A DNA stretch of 64,000 bases from Enterocloster asparagiformis (lineage in GTDB: Bacteria > Bacillota > Clostridia > Lachnospirales > Lachnospiraceae). The translations under genes were made by a program, and so were the position numbers. Below the pieces are notes generated by a model that made no database searches, was not told the DNA's origin, and saw only the letters and a list, made by a program, of their open reading frames with translations. Positions 15,459-23,747 of the stretch are shown here, piece by piece. Where the stretch lies: contig JAGZSY010000006.1 of NCBI GenBank assembly GCA_018380885.1, positions 124,001 to 188,000 on the forward strand, read 5' to 3'. The stretch's first letter is position 1. Each line of letters opens with the position of its first letter.

Positions 15459-16577
15459 TCAGCCTCCTTCCAAAATCTTTGCCGCTCCGGCCGCGCAGGT
15501 CCTGATCTCCGGGAGGCCGGTGCGGCCGAGGATCTCAAAATAAGGCGCCTGTATGTTGCAGCCGCAGGACCCGGCGGGATACAGAATCCCCAGATCGTCC
15601 GTCATCACGCTGACTAGCGGCATGCTGTCCGCAATCGGCGTGATCAGGTTCACCAGTCCCGGCTGCCCGAATCCCAGGGGCCGCAGGGTATCCACATCCC
15701 GTATGATCACACGGCTGTAGATCGGCACGTGGAAATGGTGGCGGGGGCAGTCACAGTACATGGAAGGATGCTCCACTGCTCCGAAAAATTCCCGGCAGCT
15801 CTCCTCCCCTATGCCCAGCACCTCCTCCAGCAGGCGGTAAACCGCTTCCTTCTCCGGCTGTTCCCGGTAAAACTGCTTCCATCCTCCCCCCAGCAGCACC
15901 ATTGAACCGGCCGGGAGGCGAAAACGCAGGCCCGCGCCCTTTAGCTCCCGCAGCAGAAAGTAGAGATATGCCGGAAAACCCACCAGGCGCACCGGAGACG
16001 GTCGGCGCGCATACCGCTCCAGCGCCCGTTTCACCCCGTCGAAATCAGGCCGGTATCCTCCCTCACCGCGCACCAGCGCGTATTTGACGTGAAGGGGCGG
16101 AGCGTAAAGCATACTGGCCCGCTGGGTTTTGGATATGGCGGTCTGGTTGTCCCGGTGAGGCTCATATCCCAATACAATATAGTTTGCCGGAACAGGTGAG
16201 AACAGTCCGCAGGCCCGGCCCAGCCTGACCGCCATGACCGCCCCCCGGCCCAGCGCTCCCCACTCCAGGCCGATTTGGCTCTTAAGCCCTCCGGTGCCGG
16301 AGGAGGTGGCCCGCACCGCCAGCCTGTCCGGGTCCATGGTCCAAAGCGTGTGACGTTTGAAAAACGCGGTGGGAATCGGCGGAATGAGGTGCAAATCCGC
16401 TTCTTGCCCCACCTCCTTTACTGAAAATCCCATCTCCTCCAGCATCCGACGGTAAGCCGGATTATGGGCGTGGTGAAAGCGTACATTTTCACGGACCGCC
16501 CCCAGAAACAGGCGGTCCGTGGCCCTGTGATCATAGATATCCCCGCATTGATATAGCCGTCTCCTGCTATCGCCCAT
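15459..16577 (-). CDS. LuxE-type acyl-protein synthetase
   Basis: This 372-residue enzyme belongs to the LuxE family of ATP-dependent acyl-activating enzymes (PF04443). The adenylate-binding TSSGTGG lies at residues 91-97, and the C-terminal LVNLITPIADSMPLVSV region is typical. It would adenylate a carboxylic acid and hand the acyl group to LuxC. Upstream TTG and GTG codons are in frame, but the ATG at 16577 has GGGGAG 7 nt upstream and overlaps the stop of the GNAT gene by 11 bp, giving translational coupling. CSC and CDC cysteines near the C-terminus may bind a metal or carry the acyl chain. Confidence 0.85.
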   Translation of the reverse strand: MGDSRRRLYQCGDIYDHRATDRLFLGAVRENVRFHHAHNPAYRRMLEEMGFSVKEVGQEADLHLIPPIPTAFFKRHTLWTMDPDRLAVRATSSGTGGLKSQIGLEWGALGRGAVMAVRLGRACGLFSPVPANYIVLGYEPHRDNQTAISKTQRASMLYAPPLHVKYALVRGEGGYRPDFDGVKRALERYARRPSPVRLVGFPAYLYFLLRELKGAGLRFRLPAGSMVLLGGGWKQFYREQPEKEAVYRLLEEVLGIGEESCREFFGAVEHPSMYCDCPRHHFHVPIYSRVIIRDVDTLRPLGFGQPGLVNLITPIADSMPLVSVMTDDLGILYPAGSCGCNIQAPYFEILGRTGLPEIRTCAAGAAKILEGG

Positions 16578-17091
16578 CGGCGTTCTCCCCACACTCAAAC
16601 AGCACCACCACCGACCGCGCCTCCTCGGCGCTCATCTTCCCCGAGCGGTTGTAAAGCCGCTCATAGGCCCGTCCGGTATACTCGCCCACAATCCTGTTCC
16701 AGAATCCCGCGGAGGCTTTATTATCCTGATAATACTTCAACTGCCACTTGCCGGGAAAGCGCTCGAACAGCTGGAACGCGGCCTGGCGGCCCACGCCGCG
16801 TTTCCGGTATTTGCGCATCACAAAAAATTCGGCCATGGTGTAATCCGCGTCCGTACCCACAATCGGATAAGCATTTACCAGCGCGAATCCCGCCAGCCGC
16901 CCGTCCGCGGTAATCAAAAACGGCCAGCGCTTGTCCTCGGTCCAGTAATCGTCCAGATACCGGTAGCCGTAGAGTCCCCTGTCGTCCACATCCCGGTCGA
17001 CCCACTCCGAAAATTCATACAGATACTTTTCCAGCAGATTCCGCAGCGTCTCCTTTTCCTCCAGCGGAACTTCCCTCAAACATACCTCCAT
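16567..17091 (-). CDS. GNAT-family N-acetyltransferase
   Basis: This 174-residue protein has the GNAT core: AGFALVNAYP, AEFFVMRKYRKRGVGRQAAFQLFE with the acetyl-CoA pyrophosphate-binding R/Q-x-x-G-x-G/A pattern, and WQLKYYQDNKASAGFWNRIV. A TTG 30 nt earlier is in frame, but the ATG at 17091 has GGGAGGAG 5 nt upstream. The stop overlaps the luxE start, so it is translationally coupled to luxE. It may acylate a small amine used by the same pathway. The substrate cannot be read. Confidence 0.8.
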   Translation of the reverse strand: MEVCLREVPLEEKETLRNLLEKYLYEFSEWVDRDVDDRGLYGYRYLDDYWTEDKRWPFLITADGRLAGFALVNAYPIVGTDADYTMAEFFVMRKYRKRGVGRQAAFQLFERFPGKWQLKYYQDNKASAGFWNRIVGEYTGRAYERLYNRSGKMSAEEARSVVVLFECGENADGR

Positions 17092-17104
17092 AGCGCTCCT
17101 CCCT

Positions 17105-17725
17105 TCACTCCTCCCGGTCAATCATCCCGTGCCCATGGGAGCCGGCGGGAGAAGAGGTTTCATGTCCGCTCACCATGTAGTCCTCCGCCACAATCCCATA
17201 GATGCACTGGTCGCAGATTCCCTGGCAGTTTCTCCCGCTGCGGCGCAGGATTCCCTCCCGCCTGAGGCCGCATTTTTCCATCACCTTGCCGGAATTGGGA
17301 TTGCGCGTGTCGTGGGTGGCCTGAATTCTCCCGGCCTTCTCCACCTCAAAGAAAAAGCGGATCACCCCGGCGAACGCCTCCGGCATCAGGCCCTGCCCCC
17401 ACCACCGGCGTCCCAGACAGTAGCCGATGGTGACGCAGTCCACGTCGGGTTCCAGTTTTACCACGCTGATATTACCGATCACGGTCCCCTCGTCCTCCTT
17501 AAGGGCGATGGCCCAGCAGTAGTATTCAGGATTTCCATACTGCAAAATCCAGTCGGCAAGGATCGCTTCCGTCTCCTGCACATTTTTATGCGGCGTCCAG
17601 GTCAGGTATTTTGTGACCTCTGGGTCATTGGCCCAGTTCTGGTACATGGCCGGCGCATCCGCCTGCACAAAGGGGCGCAGCGCCAGCCTTTTTGTCTCCA
17701 ACCTCACGGTTCCTGAATGATTCAT
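17105..17725 (-). CDS. RimJ/RimL-type GNAT acetyltransferase
   Basis: This 206-residue protein begins with TVRLETKRLALRPFVQAD, the hallmark of the RimJ/RimL subgroup. GYCLGRRWWGQGLMPEA (acetyl-CoA site) and ATHDTRNPNSGKVMEKCGLRREG follow. Family members acetylate N-terminal amines of ribosomal proteins or small molecules. An extra tail of about 25 residues after the core (SGHETSSPAGSHGHGM...) is disordered and histidine-containing. It sits 13 nt upstream of the second GNAT gene. Confidence 0.85.
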   Translation of the reverse strand: MNHSGTVRLETKRLALRPFVQADAPAMYQNWANDPEVTKYLTWTPHKNVQETEAILADWILQYGNPEYYCWAIALKEDEGTVIGNISVVKLEPDVDCVTIGYCLGRRWWGQGLMPEAFAGVIRFFFEVEKAGRIQATHDTRNPNSGKVMEKCGLRREGILRRSGRNCQGICDQCIYGIVAEDYMVSGHETSSPAGSHGHGMIDREE

Positions 17726-17815
17726 ATCGATGCCCTCCCTTTTTAATAATGTGCCCGGCCGGTTCTGCCCGCCGGAATCGCGCGCCGGGACATGTCCCTC
17801 AAGCGCCCTGTTGTA

Positions 17816-18298
17816 TCACACCTTTTTTATATAAAAGGCCTTGTTGTCCCTGGCCCGCATGGTGGCCAGAATACCGTCCAGGTGATCGTACTCGTGCTGC
17901 AGCAGCTCAGACAAATCCCCCTCCGGCTCCATCAGGCAGTCGCGCCAGTTCCGGTCCTTATACCGGACGCGGCAGCGCCGGTAGCGGTCCACCTTCACCA
18001 GCAGGCCGGGAAACGACATACAGTCGTCCATCACCTCCATGGTCTCGCCGTCGGGAAATTCCATCACCGGATTGATCAACAGCACCGGTTCCCCCACATT
18101 CATGTACAGCACCCGCTTTTTCACCCCGATCTGCGGAGCCGCGATGGCCCGGCCCGCCTTGTACACCCGCCTGAATTCCATCATGGTGTCGTGCAGATCC
18201 TCCTGCAGCGCCGCCATGGCCTCCAACTCCTCCTCCCGGACCTCCTCGCTGATCTCATAGAGCGCCGGGTTTCCCAGCAGCAAAATCTCCCGTATCAT
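17816..18298 (-). CDS. def: Peptide deformylase
   Basis: This 160-residue metalloenzyme removes the N-formyl group from new proteins. All three motifs are visible: GRAIAAPQIG (motif 1), DDCMSFP with the metal-binding cysteine (motif 2, a variant of EGCLS) and QHEYDH with two metal-binding histidines and the catalytic glutamate (motif 3). The start has AAGGAGG. The EGC-to-DDC change in motif 2 suggests an accessory or divergent deformylase, not necessarily the main housekeeping copy. It sits within the LuxE/LuxC directional run. Confidence 0.9.
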   Translation of the reverse strand: MIREILLLGNPALYEISEEVREEELEAMAALQEDLHDTMMEFRRVYKAGRAIAAPQIGVKKRVLYMNVGEPVLLINPVMEFPDGETMEVMDDCMSFPGLLVKVDRYRRCRVRYKDRNWRDCLMEPEGDLSELLQHEYDHLDGILATMRARDNKAFYIKKV

Positions 18299-18320
18299 AT
18301 CCCTTGATCCTCCTTATCCC

Positions 18321-18914
18321 TCATTTTTCCGGTCCCTCCTGCCCGCGCCCCCACGTCTGCGCGCCTGCCGAGGGCCCCCGGCCCTCCCCGCCCCTGGGGA
18401 TTTCCAGCCGCCGCTCCTCGCTCCGGACGAACCGCAGGGCAAACAAAATGCTCTCCACCGTCAACTCCTCGCACAGATGGGGCGGGTCCTGATCGTTAAA
18501 GCCGCCGGGCCGCAATTCCAGGCAGCGCAGCGATCCGAAGCGCTCTGTAAACTGTTCCGCAAACCGCCGGCACATTCCCACCCGCTCCCTGTCCCCGATT
18601 CCCCTGGCGCCGAAATACGCGCCCAGAAACATCAGCGCACCCTCCACCAGACCGCATTGGGCCCGGAAACCGCCGGCTCCGTGAAGCCCCACGGCCGCGG
18701 CAAAGGTCTGCTCCTCAATCTGAAAGCCCAGCGCTTCCCCCAGGCACAGCAGGGTCGTCCTGGCGCAGTTTACATCCAGATCATAGTACAGGTGATGCAC
18801 CCGCTGCCTCACAGCCGCCTCCGCGGCCACAGGCCCCTGCGCACACTCCCGCTCCCGTTTTGCCGCCTTATCCACATTCCACATCTGTATATTCACATCC
18901 TGTTTTTCACTCAT
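18321..18914 (-). CDS. C_GCAxxG_C_C family protein
   Basis: This 197-residue protein has the core of the C_GCAxxG_C_C family (PF09719): YYDLDVNCARTTLLCLGEAL, then GLHGAGGFRAQCGLVEGALMFLGAYFG, and a later cysteine (LRCLEL). The conserved cysteines suggest a redox or metal-binding role; the family function is unknown. The last 35 or so residues are Gly/Arg-rich and probably disordered. The ATG overlaps by 4 bp (ATGA) the stop of the repeat reading frame upstream. A GTG 6 nt earlier is an alternative start closer to GGAGG. Confidence 0.75.
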   Translation of the reverse strand: MSEKQDVNIQMWNVDKAAKRERECAQGPVAAEAAVRQRVHHLYYDLDVNCARTTLLCLGEALGFQIEEQTFAAAVGLHGAGGFRAQCGLVEGALMFLGAYFGARGIGDRERVGMCRRFAEQFTERFGSLRCLELRPGGFNDQDPPHLCEELTVESILFALRFVRSEERRLEIPRGGEGRGPSAGAQTWGRGQEGPEK

Positions 18915-19279
18915 CTCCACGTATCCTCCGATTCCTGAGGCGTAAAGCGCAACTTCCAGGGGCTCGCGGACGGCCGCGCCGCATCGGGCCTCATGGATGG
19001 CCGCGCCACACCGGGTCTCGCGGACGGCCGCGCCGCCTCGGGCCTCGCAAACAGCCGCGCCACACCAGGCCTCGCGACCAGCCGCGCCACACCGGGCTTC
19101 ACGGCCAACCGCGCCACACCGGGCTTCACGGACGGCCGCTCCTCATCGGGCCTCGCGACCAGCCGCGCCACACCAGGCCTCGCGACCAACCGCGCCACAC
19201 CGGGCTTCACGGCCAACCGCGCCTCATCGGGCCTCGCGGGCGGCCGCGCCTCATCGGGCCTCGCGACCAGCCGCGCCAC
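18911..19279 (-). CDS. Possible repeat-coded protein (VARPGVARL nonapeptides)
   Basis: The leftward frame through the 27-bp repeat array is open for at least 122 codons from a GTG at 19279. It encodes 9-residue units of the type (V/A)-(A/V)-(R/K)-P-(G/D)-(V/E)-A-R-(L/P). It ends in a TGA that overlaps the ATG of the C_GCAxxG gene. The 4-bp stop/start overlap argues for real translation. Against this, the other frames through the repeat are also open, because 27 is a multiple of 3 and the unit has no stops, and the start has no good ribosome site. A strongly basic, proline-rich, disordered product would result. Confidence 0.35.
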   Translation of the reverse strand: MARLVARPDEARPPARPDEARLAVKPGVARLVARPGVARLVARPDEERPSVKPGVARLAVKPGVARLVARPGVARLFARPEAARPSARPGVARPSMRPDAARPSASPWKLRFTPQESEDTWR

Positions 19280-19309
19280 ACCGGGCTTCGCGGCCTCCCA
19301 CGCCGTCCC
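18959..19309. repeat. Tandem array of about 13 copies of a 27-bp GC-rich unit
   Basis: Units of exactly 27 bp begin at 18959, 18986, 19013 and so on to 19283. The core is GGGCCTCGCGACCAGCCG followed by CGCCACACC. Copies differ at a few positions in recurring combinations (CTCGCGACC versus TTCACGGCC; CACACC versus CTCATC), which suggests past unit shuffling. The last copy is degenerate. There are no spacers, so it is a minisatellite and not a CRISPR array. It lies between the phosphoesterase and C_GCAxxG genes. Confidence 0.95.
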
Positions 19310-19319
19310 CCGGCCCGTC

Positions 19320-19865
19320 TCACCATACTCCCTCCACCTTCCGGTCCATATTATGTAAACCCTTTACCGTCTCCCATATCTCTTCGATGGATACCGGCCT
19401 GCCGTCATGGGCATCCACCCCCACCTCGTAGCGCCGGATGGGCTCCCAGACCGGCTTCTCCCGGTGCAGATGGCCGTGCAGATGGACCCTGTCCTTCTTG
19501 TAGCCGGTCCACACCTCGATGGGGAAATGGAACAAAATAAACCTGGTGTCCATTGCCCGCAGTTCATAATACTGCCTGTACCACCGGCAAACCGAGCGGT
19601 CGAAGGCCGGATCGTCCAGATAGCGGTCGTTGTTGCCGATGATCAAATATTTCCGGCCGTTTAAGCGCCCCAGCATCCGCCCGGTCTCCTCCCCATTGCC
19701 ATTGGAAATATCTCCCAGCAAATAGACCTCGTCCTCAGCGGCAACCGTGCGGTTCCACTGCTCCGCCAGGAACTCTCCCCGCTCCTGCGCGCCGGGAAAC
19801 TCTCTCCCCCCCACGCAGAGAGATTTTTTGCTAAAAAAATGCAAATCGGACGTAAAATAGATCAC
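19320..19865 (-). CDS. Calcineurin-like metallophosphoesterase
   Basis: This 181-residue protein shows the metallophosphoesterase metal ligands in order: SDLHF (Asp, His), LLGDISNG (Asp), IGNND (Asn), a histidine in LFHFP and HLHGHLH. It would hydrolyse a phosphomono- or diester. The compact size and layout fit small stand-alone enzymes of the YfcE/phage-type group. The start is GTG at 19865 with GGGAGG 8 nt upstream. It is 21 nt downstream of the GH25 gene. The substrate is unknown. Confidence 0.85.
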   Translation of the reverse strand: MIYFTSDLHFFSKKSLCVGGREFPGAQERGEFLAEQWNRTVAAEDEVYLLGDISNGNGEETGRMLGRLNGRKYLIIGNNDRYLDDPAFDRSVCRWYRQYYELRAMDTRFILFHFPIEVWTGYKKDRVHLHGHLHREKPVWEPIRRYEVGVDAHDGRPVSIEEIWETVKGLHNMDRKVEGVW

Positions 19866-19886
19866 CCTTCATTCCTCCCATTTTTC

Positions 19887-22823
19887 TCACAGGTTATGCT
19901 GTCTGCGCAGAGCCTGTTCCCTCACGCCGCGCCTGCCCGTCCATTTTATCCTGAAAACGTTCCTGGCCTCATCCCCGTCAAAACGCCAGCCGCTGACTGC
20001 GTAATCCATCAGTGCATCCCGCTCAAAAAAACAGACCACATTGCCTTCCCTGGTTTTCTCCACCCAGAACATCATCACATCGCCGGTAAACTCCGACCAC
20101 TGGGCGGGCGGGAGCTGGGCGAAGAGACTGCTGCTCACGCCGTCCCGGGTGTACATGTTGCTGGAATACCAGTTGTATTTGTCGTACTCCACCGGTTCCC
20201 CGCAGTTAAACACGTCGCTGGAGAACATTCCCTCCCCCAAGTCCGTCTCCGCGCTTCCCAGGACCACCTTCTGCTCATACGGCCACCGGCTGGTGTCCAG
20301 CGCTGCGGACAGACCGCCCTGGGAAACCGCCTCTGCCGGCGCCTCATACCCCGGCAGGACCGACTCCGTTTTCACGGAAAATTCCTCCGGCGCCAGCTCC
20401 AAGCGCAGCGCCCCGGCTCTCTGCCCGTCCCGGTAGGCGTAGATATTGAATCCGTCGTACAGCTTGGCCCCATAATCGTAACTGGTCCTAATCAGGTAAG
20501 GCCTGCCCTCCCAGCCCACGTAAGCGAACTCCTCCTGCACCTCGTCATAGCAGCTGGTTTCCCGGAAGCTCCCGTCCGGCTGGCCCTTAAAGAACACAAA
20601 CTGGGTGAATCCCCCTGTACCGCCCAGGTAAATCTCCGCGGAAATGTCCTCGACGCCGTCCCCGTCGCCGTCCGCCTTTACAAACGCCGCCGCTCCGTCC
20701 GTACTCACGGCGATCTCCCGCACCCACCGGTCCAGACCGGGGCTCCTTGCGGCCTCGGACTTCACCTGCACCGGCGTCAGCGCCTCAGACTCCCGCAGGG
20801 CCAGCAGCGCTTCCTTTTCATTTCCCTCCTCCATGGCAGTCCTGATATAATCCCGCAGGGACTGGGGAATCAGGCTCTGGCCGTAATCGGCCTCCCCGCT
20901 GTGAAGCCGGATGAAAAAATCGCTCTCAAAAGGCAGTCCCTCGTAAAACGCCTGCTCCACCGCCTCCTTTTTTTCCTCATACTCCGCCTTGGTCCACTGC
21001 GCGTCAAAGAGCAGAACCCCCTCATCCGCGCTCACGCCGGTAAACGGCCCGTCAAGCTTCCAGCCCCCGGGGAAATCCACCACCCGCACCGGGAAGGCCC
21101 GCTGGGGATCGTCGCTGTCCTGAGCGGGAAACTCCATCCTTCTGAGCAGAATCAGCTGGTCCCCCTGCCACCGCGCCAGCCCATAGACGCTGCCATTGCG
21201 GCCCTCCCGGTCGCTGTAGCGCAGCTCGATCAAACGCGCTCTGCTGTCCAGGGAAATTCCCGCACCCTCCAACGGATACAGCAGCGGGCCGTAGTCGTCC
21301 CCCGTATCAGCGCGCCCCTGTCCGCTGTCCCAGAGATAGACGTGCCGGCTCTCACCGGCGAGCACGCTTAAATCGCGGCAGCCGTCAAAATTCACATCGT
21401 CGTCCATCCAGACCCCTACATCCTCCGTCTCATAGGAAAATGTGTTCGCCGGCTGTCCCGACACCAGGTCCCGGGCGCAGTAAACGCGCACATCCACGCC
21501 CCCGCTCTCGCGCTTTTCCGTCTCCAGCCACACCGGCTGCTCCTCGGACACCGCCTCCTGCCAAAACACGCCCGCAGCCGCATCTGCTCCCATACGCACG
21601 GCCTTGCCGTCCAGGAACACCCGGCCCTCCCGGATGAAATCCGAAAAAGAGGAAATCTCATCGCTGTCCGCGGTGAACGCCTCCTCCACCGCGTAAATAC
21701 GCTCCTCCCCGAAGAAAAACCACAGGGTCTGTGTGCCCCTCCAGTCCATGCTTGGGGATTCCGCGGCGCGGTAGACAAAGCCGCCTTCCGGCAGCCCATA
21801 GCGTTTTACGCGCAGGGGGCTGCCGCAGGTCAGGTCCATCCCTGTTTTCAGGCACCAGGCGCTGCGCTGCGCCGGAAGCTCCCCCAGATCGCCGGGAATC
21901 GGAAAGGCGCTCACCTTGAGCCGCAGCATCCGGTAAGACTCCTCCGACTGCTCCCGCGTAACCACCAGCTTATCCCCCTGCCTCTCGCTCCGGTACTCCT
22001 GTGGCACCAACAGGCCGAAGCCGTCCGTTTCCTCCAGGGTCCCCCTGGCGTCCAACGCCCGGCCGTAGCTCCCGGACCACTCCTCCCACTCCCGGCGGCT
22101 GCCGCCGAACACGTCCAGATCGATGAACTTCTCCCCGCCCGTGTACCCTTCCAGCCGTCCGCGGTTGGAGTATTGCCAGAAGGTCCAGGTTTCTTTCCCG
22201 ATAAAGGGCCGCGTCACAACGCTGCGGATCCAAAGGGGATATTCGTCAAAGCGCCCTTTTATATACATCTTCCAGGTGTCCCTGGCCGCGTAGATCACCG
22301 GCTTCACCCCGTACTGCGCCTCCAGGCCGTCCAGCAGAATTTTCAGCTGCTCCTCCGTGGCCTCCACATCGGGCGGATTGATATGCTTATCGCCGTAGAA
22401 TTCAAAATCCACAGTGGGGGGCAGCATCTCCCGGTAAGCGGGCACTGTGCGGATAAAATTTTCCAATTGCCCCTGGGCCGGACTGTCAAAGCTGAAGAAA
22501 TGGTAGGCTCCGGCCTTAACCCCCGCCGCCCTGGCCTTGTCCCAGTTCTCCGCAAACCGGTCGTCCACCAGTCCGCTGCCCTCCGTTGCCTTGATATAGG
22601 CAAACTCAATCCTTTGGCGCTCCAGGGCGTCCCAATCGATGTCCCCCTGATAGTGGGAAACGTCCACCCCGCGCACCGGATAGCGGTGACGGGACGGATG
22701 GTTTAGCACAATATATCCTTTATATCCACAGTAGCCGTAGACGGCCCCCGCCGCTGCCAAAAGCACCGCGGCCAGCAGAAGGAGCCGCAGATATTTGCGG
22801 CGTTTTTTCTGTTTTTCTTCCAT
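19887..22823 (-). CDS. Membrane-anchored GH25 muramidase with very long C-terminal region
   Basis: The 978-residue protein has a basic N-terminus, one membrane span or uncleaved signal (about 10-32) and a GH25 lysozyme domain (about 50-245). Catalytic residues are visible: Asp54 in GVDVSHYQG and Asp139/Glu141 in TVDFEF, with WQYSNRGRLEGY typical of the C-terminal strand. It should cut peptidoglycan outside the cell. The remaining 730 or so residues are not typical of GH25 enzymes. They contain DDDVNFDGCRD and DGDGDGVEDIS, calcium-loop-like sequences of the VCBS/FG-GAP or dockerin type, and seem to form repeated beta-rich blocks. The start has AAGGAG 6 nt upstream. Confidence 0.85.
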   Translation of the reverse strand: MEEKQKKRRKYLRLLLLAAVLLAAAGAVYGYCGYKGYIVLNHPSRHRYPVRGVDVSHYQGDIDWDALERQRIEFAYIKATEGSGLVDDRFAENWDKARAAGVKAGAYHFFSFDSPAQGQLENFIRTVPAYREMLPPTVDFEFYGDKHINPPDVEATEEQLKILLDGLEAQYGVKPVIYAARDTWKMYIKGRFDEYPLWIRSVVTRPFIGKETWTFWQYSNRGRLEGYTGGEKFIDLDVFGGSRREWEEWSGSYGRALDARGTLEETDGFGLLVPQEYRSERQGDKLVVTREQSEESYRMLRLKVSAFPIPGDLGELPAQRSAWCLKTGMDLTCGSPLRVKRYGLPEGGFVYRAAESPSMDWRGTQTLWFFFGEERIYAVEEAFTADSDEISSFSDFIREGRVFLDGKAVRMGADAAAGVFWQEAVSEEQPVWLETEKRESGGVDVRVYCARDLVSGQPANTFSYETEDVGVWMDDDVNFDGCRDLSVLAGESRHVYLWDSGQGRADTGDDYGPLLYPLEGAGISLDSRARLIELRYSDREGRNGSVYGLARWQGDQLILLRRMEFPAQDSDDPQRAFPVRVVDFPGGWKLDGPFTGVSADEGVLLFDAQWTKAEYEEKKEAVEQAFYEGLPFESDFFIRLHSGEADYGQSLIPQSLRDYIRTAMEEGNEKEALLALRESEALTPVQVKSEAARSPGLDRWVREIAVSTDGAAAFVKADGDGDGVEDISAEIYLGGTGGFTQFVFFKGQPDGSFRETSCYDEVQEEFAYVGWEGRPYLIRTSYDYGAKLYDGFNIYAYRDGQRAGALRLELAPEEFSVKTESVLPGYEAPAEAVSQGGLSAALDTSRWPYEQKVVLGSAETDLGEGMFSSDVFNCGEPVEYDKYNWYSSNMYTRDGVSSSLFAQLPPAQWSEFTGDVMMFWVEKTREGNVVCFFERDALMDYAVSGWRFDGDEARNVFRIKWTGRRGVREQALRRQHNL

Positions 22824-22850
22824 CAGGTTCTCCTTCCGACGTACAATAAA

Positions 22851-22884
22851 CGGCAGGCACCGTTACCGTAAGCAGTGCCTGCCG
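22851..22884 (-). terminator. Hairpin downstream of ktrA
   Basis: CGGCAGGCAC (22851-22860) and GTGCCTGCCG (22875-22884) are exact complements with a 14-nt loop. It lies 130 bp past the ktrA stop and 28 bp before the GH25 start. The leftward T run is weak, so termination is likely but not certain. Confidence 0.5.
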
Positions 22885-23013
22885 CCCATTGTTTTCAATG
22901 CGAAGCGATTCCCTGTGACGGGAAGCCTTTGCTTCCCAATATTTTATCATATTCACGGACAGCGCACAACCGGTTCGCGCCGTATTCTTCCGGGATACCA
23001 GTTTTGCGCCCCG

Positions 23014-23694
23014 CTAGATCAGCAGATCGTCCGCCAGCTGCCGGATTTTCTGCCTGTCCCCGATCACCACCAGGGAATCCTCCTGCTTCAGCACATAGTC
23101 AGGCCGCACATCCGTGGTCAGCGTGCCGCCCCGGCTGATGGCGATGATATTCACTCCATAGCGCTGTCGCAGGCTGGCCTTCTCCACCGTCTTTCCCGCC
23201 AGCACGCTGCTCATCTTGAGCTCCGAGATATCCGTCCGCTCGTCCAGCTCAAACAGGTTGAATACCCGGCCGGAAATCAGCCGTTTTGCCAGACGGATCG
23301 CCATATCCCGCTCCGGGTACACCACCTCGGCGCCGATTTTCTCCAGAATCTCCCCCTGCTCCGGGCTGTTGGCCTTGGCCACCACATGGGGGACGCCCAG
23401 ATTGATCACATTCAGGGTGGTGAGGATGCTCACGTCCACCTTGTCCCCGATACACACAATCACCTGATCGCAGTTTTGGATGCCCGTCTCCTGCAGCGTC
23501 TCCTTTTGCAGGTTCCGGACCACATAGGCGTGTTCCGTATAGCTGCGCATCCGTCGGACCTTTTCCTCATCCCGGTCCAGCACCAGAATTTCCTTACCAG
23601 CCTCGGCCAGGGTGCAGGCCAGCGCGCTGCCGAACCTTCCCATACCGATGATTCCGTAGGACGCGGCGTCCTCCTGCTTCTGTTTTCCAAACAT
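23014..23694 (-). CDS. ktrA: KtrA-type potassium-channel regulatory subunit
   Basis: This 226-residue cytoplasmic protein has one RCK unit: an N-terminal Rossmann domain (GIIGMGRFGSALA, residues of about 14-26, with LVLDRDEEKV) and a C-terminal RCK_C domain (about 140-226). It forms the ring that gates the KtrB pore and binds nucleotides and c-di-AMP in this family. The single-RCK length fits KtrA, not the double-length TrkA. It starts 53 nt after the ktrB start-distal end of the operon, with CAGGAGG upstream, and is cotranscribed with ktrB. Confidence 0.9.
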   Translation of the reverse strand: MFGKQKQEDAASYGIIGMGRFGSALACTLAEAGKEILVLDRDEEKVRRMRSYTEHAYVVRNLQKETLQETGIQNCDQVIVCIGDKVDVSILTTLNVINLGVPHVVAKANSPEQGEILEKIGAEVVYPERDMAIRLAKRLISGRVFNLFELDERTDISELKMSSVLAGKTVEKASLRQRYGVNIIAISRGGTLTTDVRPDYVLKQEDSLVVIGDRQKIRQLADDLLI

Positions 23695-23747
23695 AAATAA
23701 TACCTCCTGTATGATCCGAATATTGATATGATCCAGTATTTGCGTTG

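Noticed and set aside
14236..16577. Bioluminescence operon
   Set aside because: LuxC and LuxE homologues are present, but no luciferase (luxA/luxB) or luxD gene is in the window.
17750..17790. GC-rich stem between the deformylase and GNAT genes as a terminator
   Set aside because: CCCGGC/GCCGGG can pair, but there is no T run in either direction and the loop is long.
18959..19309. Possible CRISPR array in the 27-bp repeats
   Set aside because: Units abut with no spacers, and no cas genes are near.
19839..21371. Long rightward open frame (510 codons) opposite the GH25 gene
   Set aside because: It is antisense to a gene with clear catalytic motifs and a good ribosome site; its His/Arg/Gln-rich composition and lack of domains are typical of antisense frames in GC-rich DNA.
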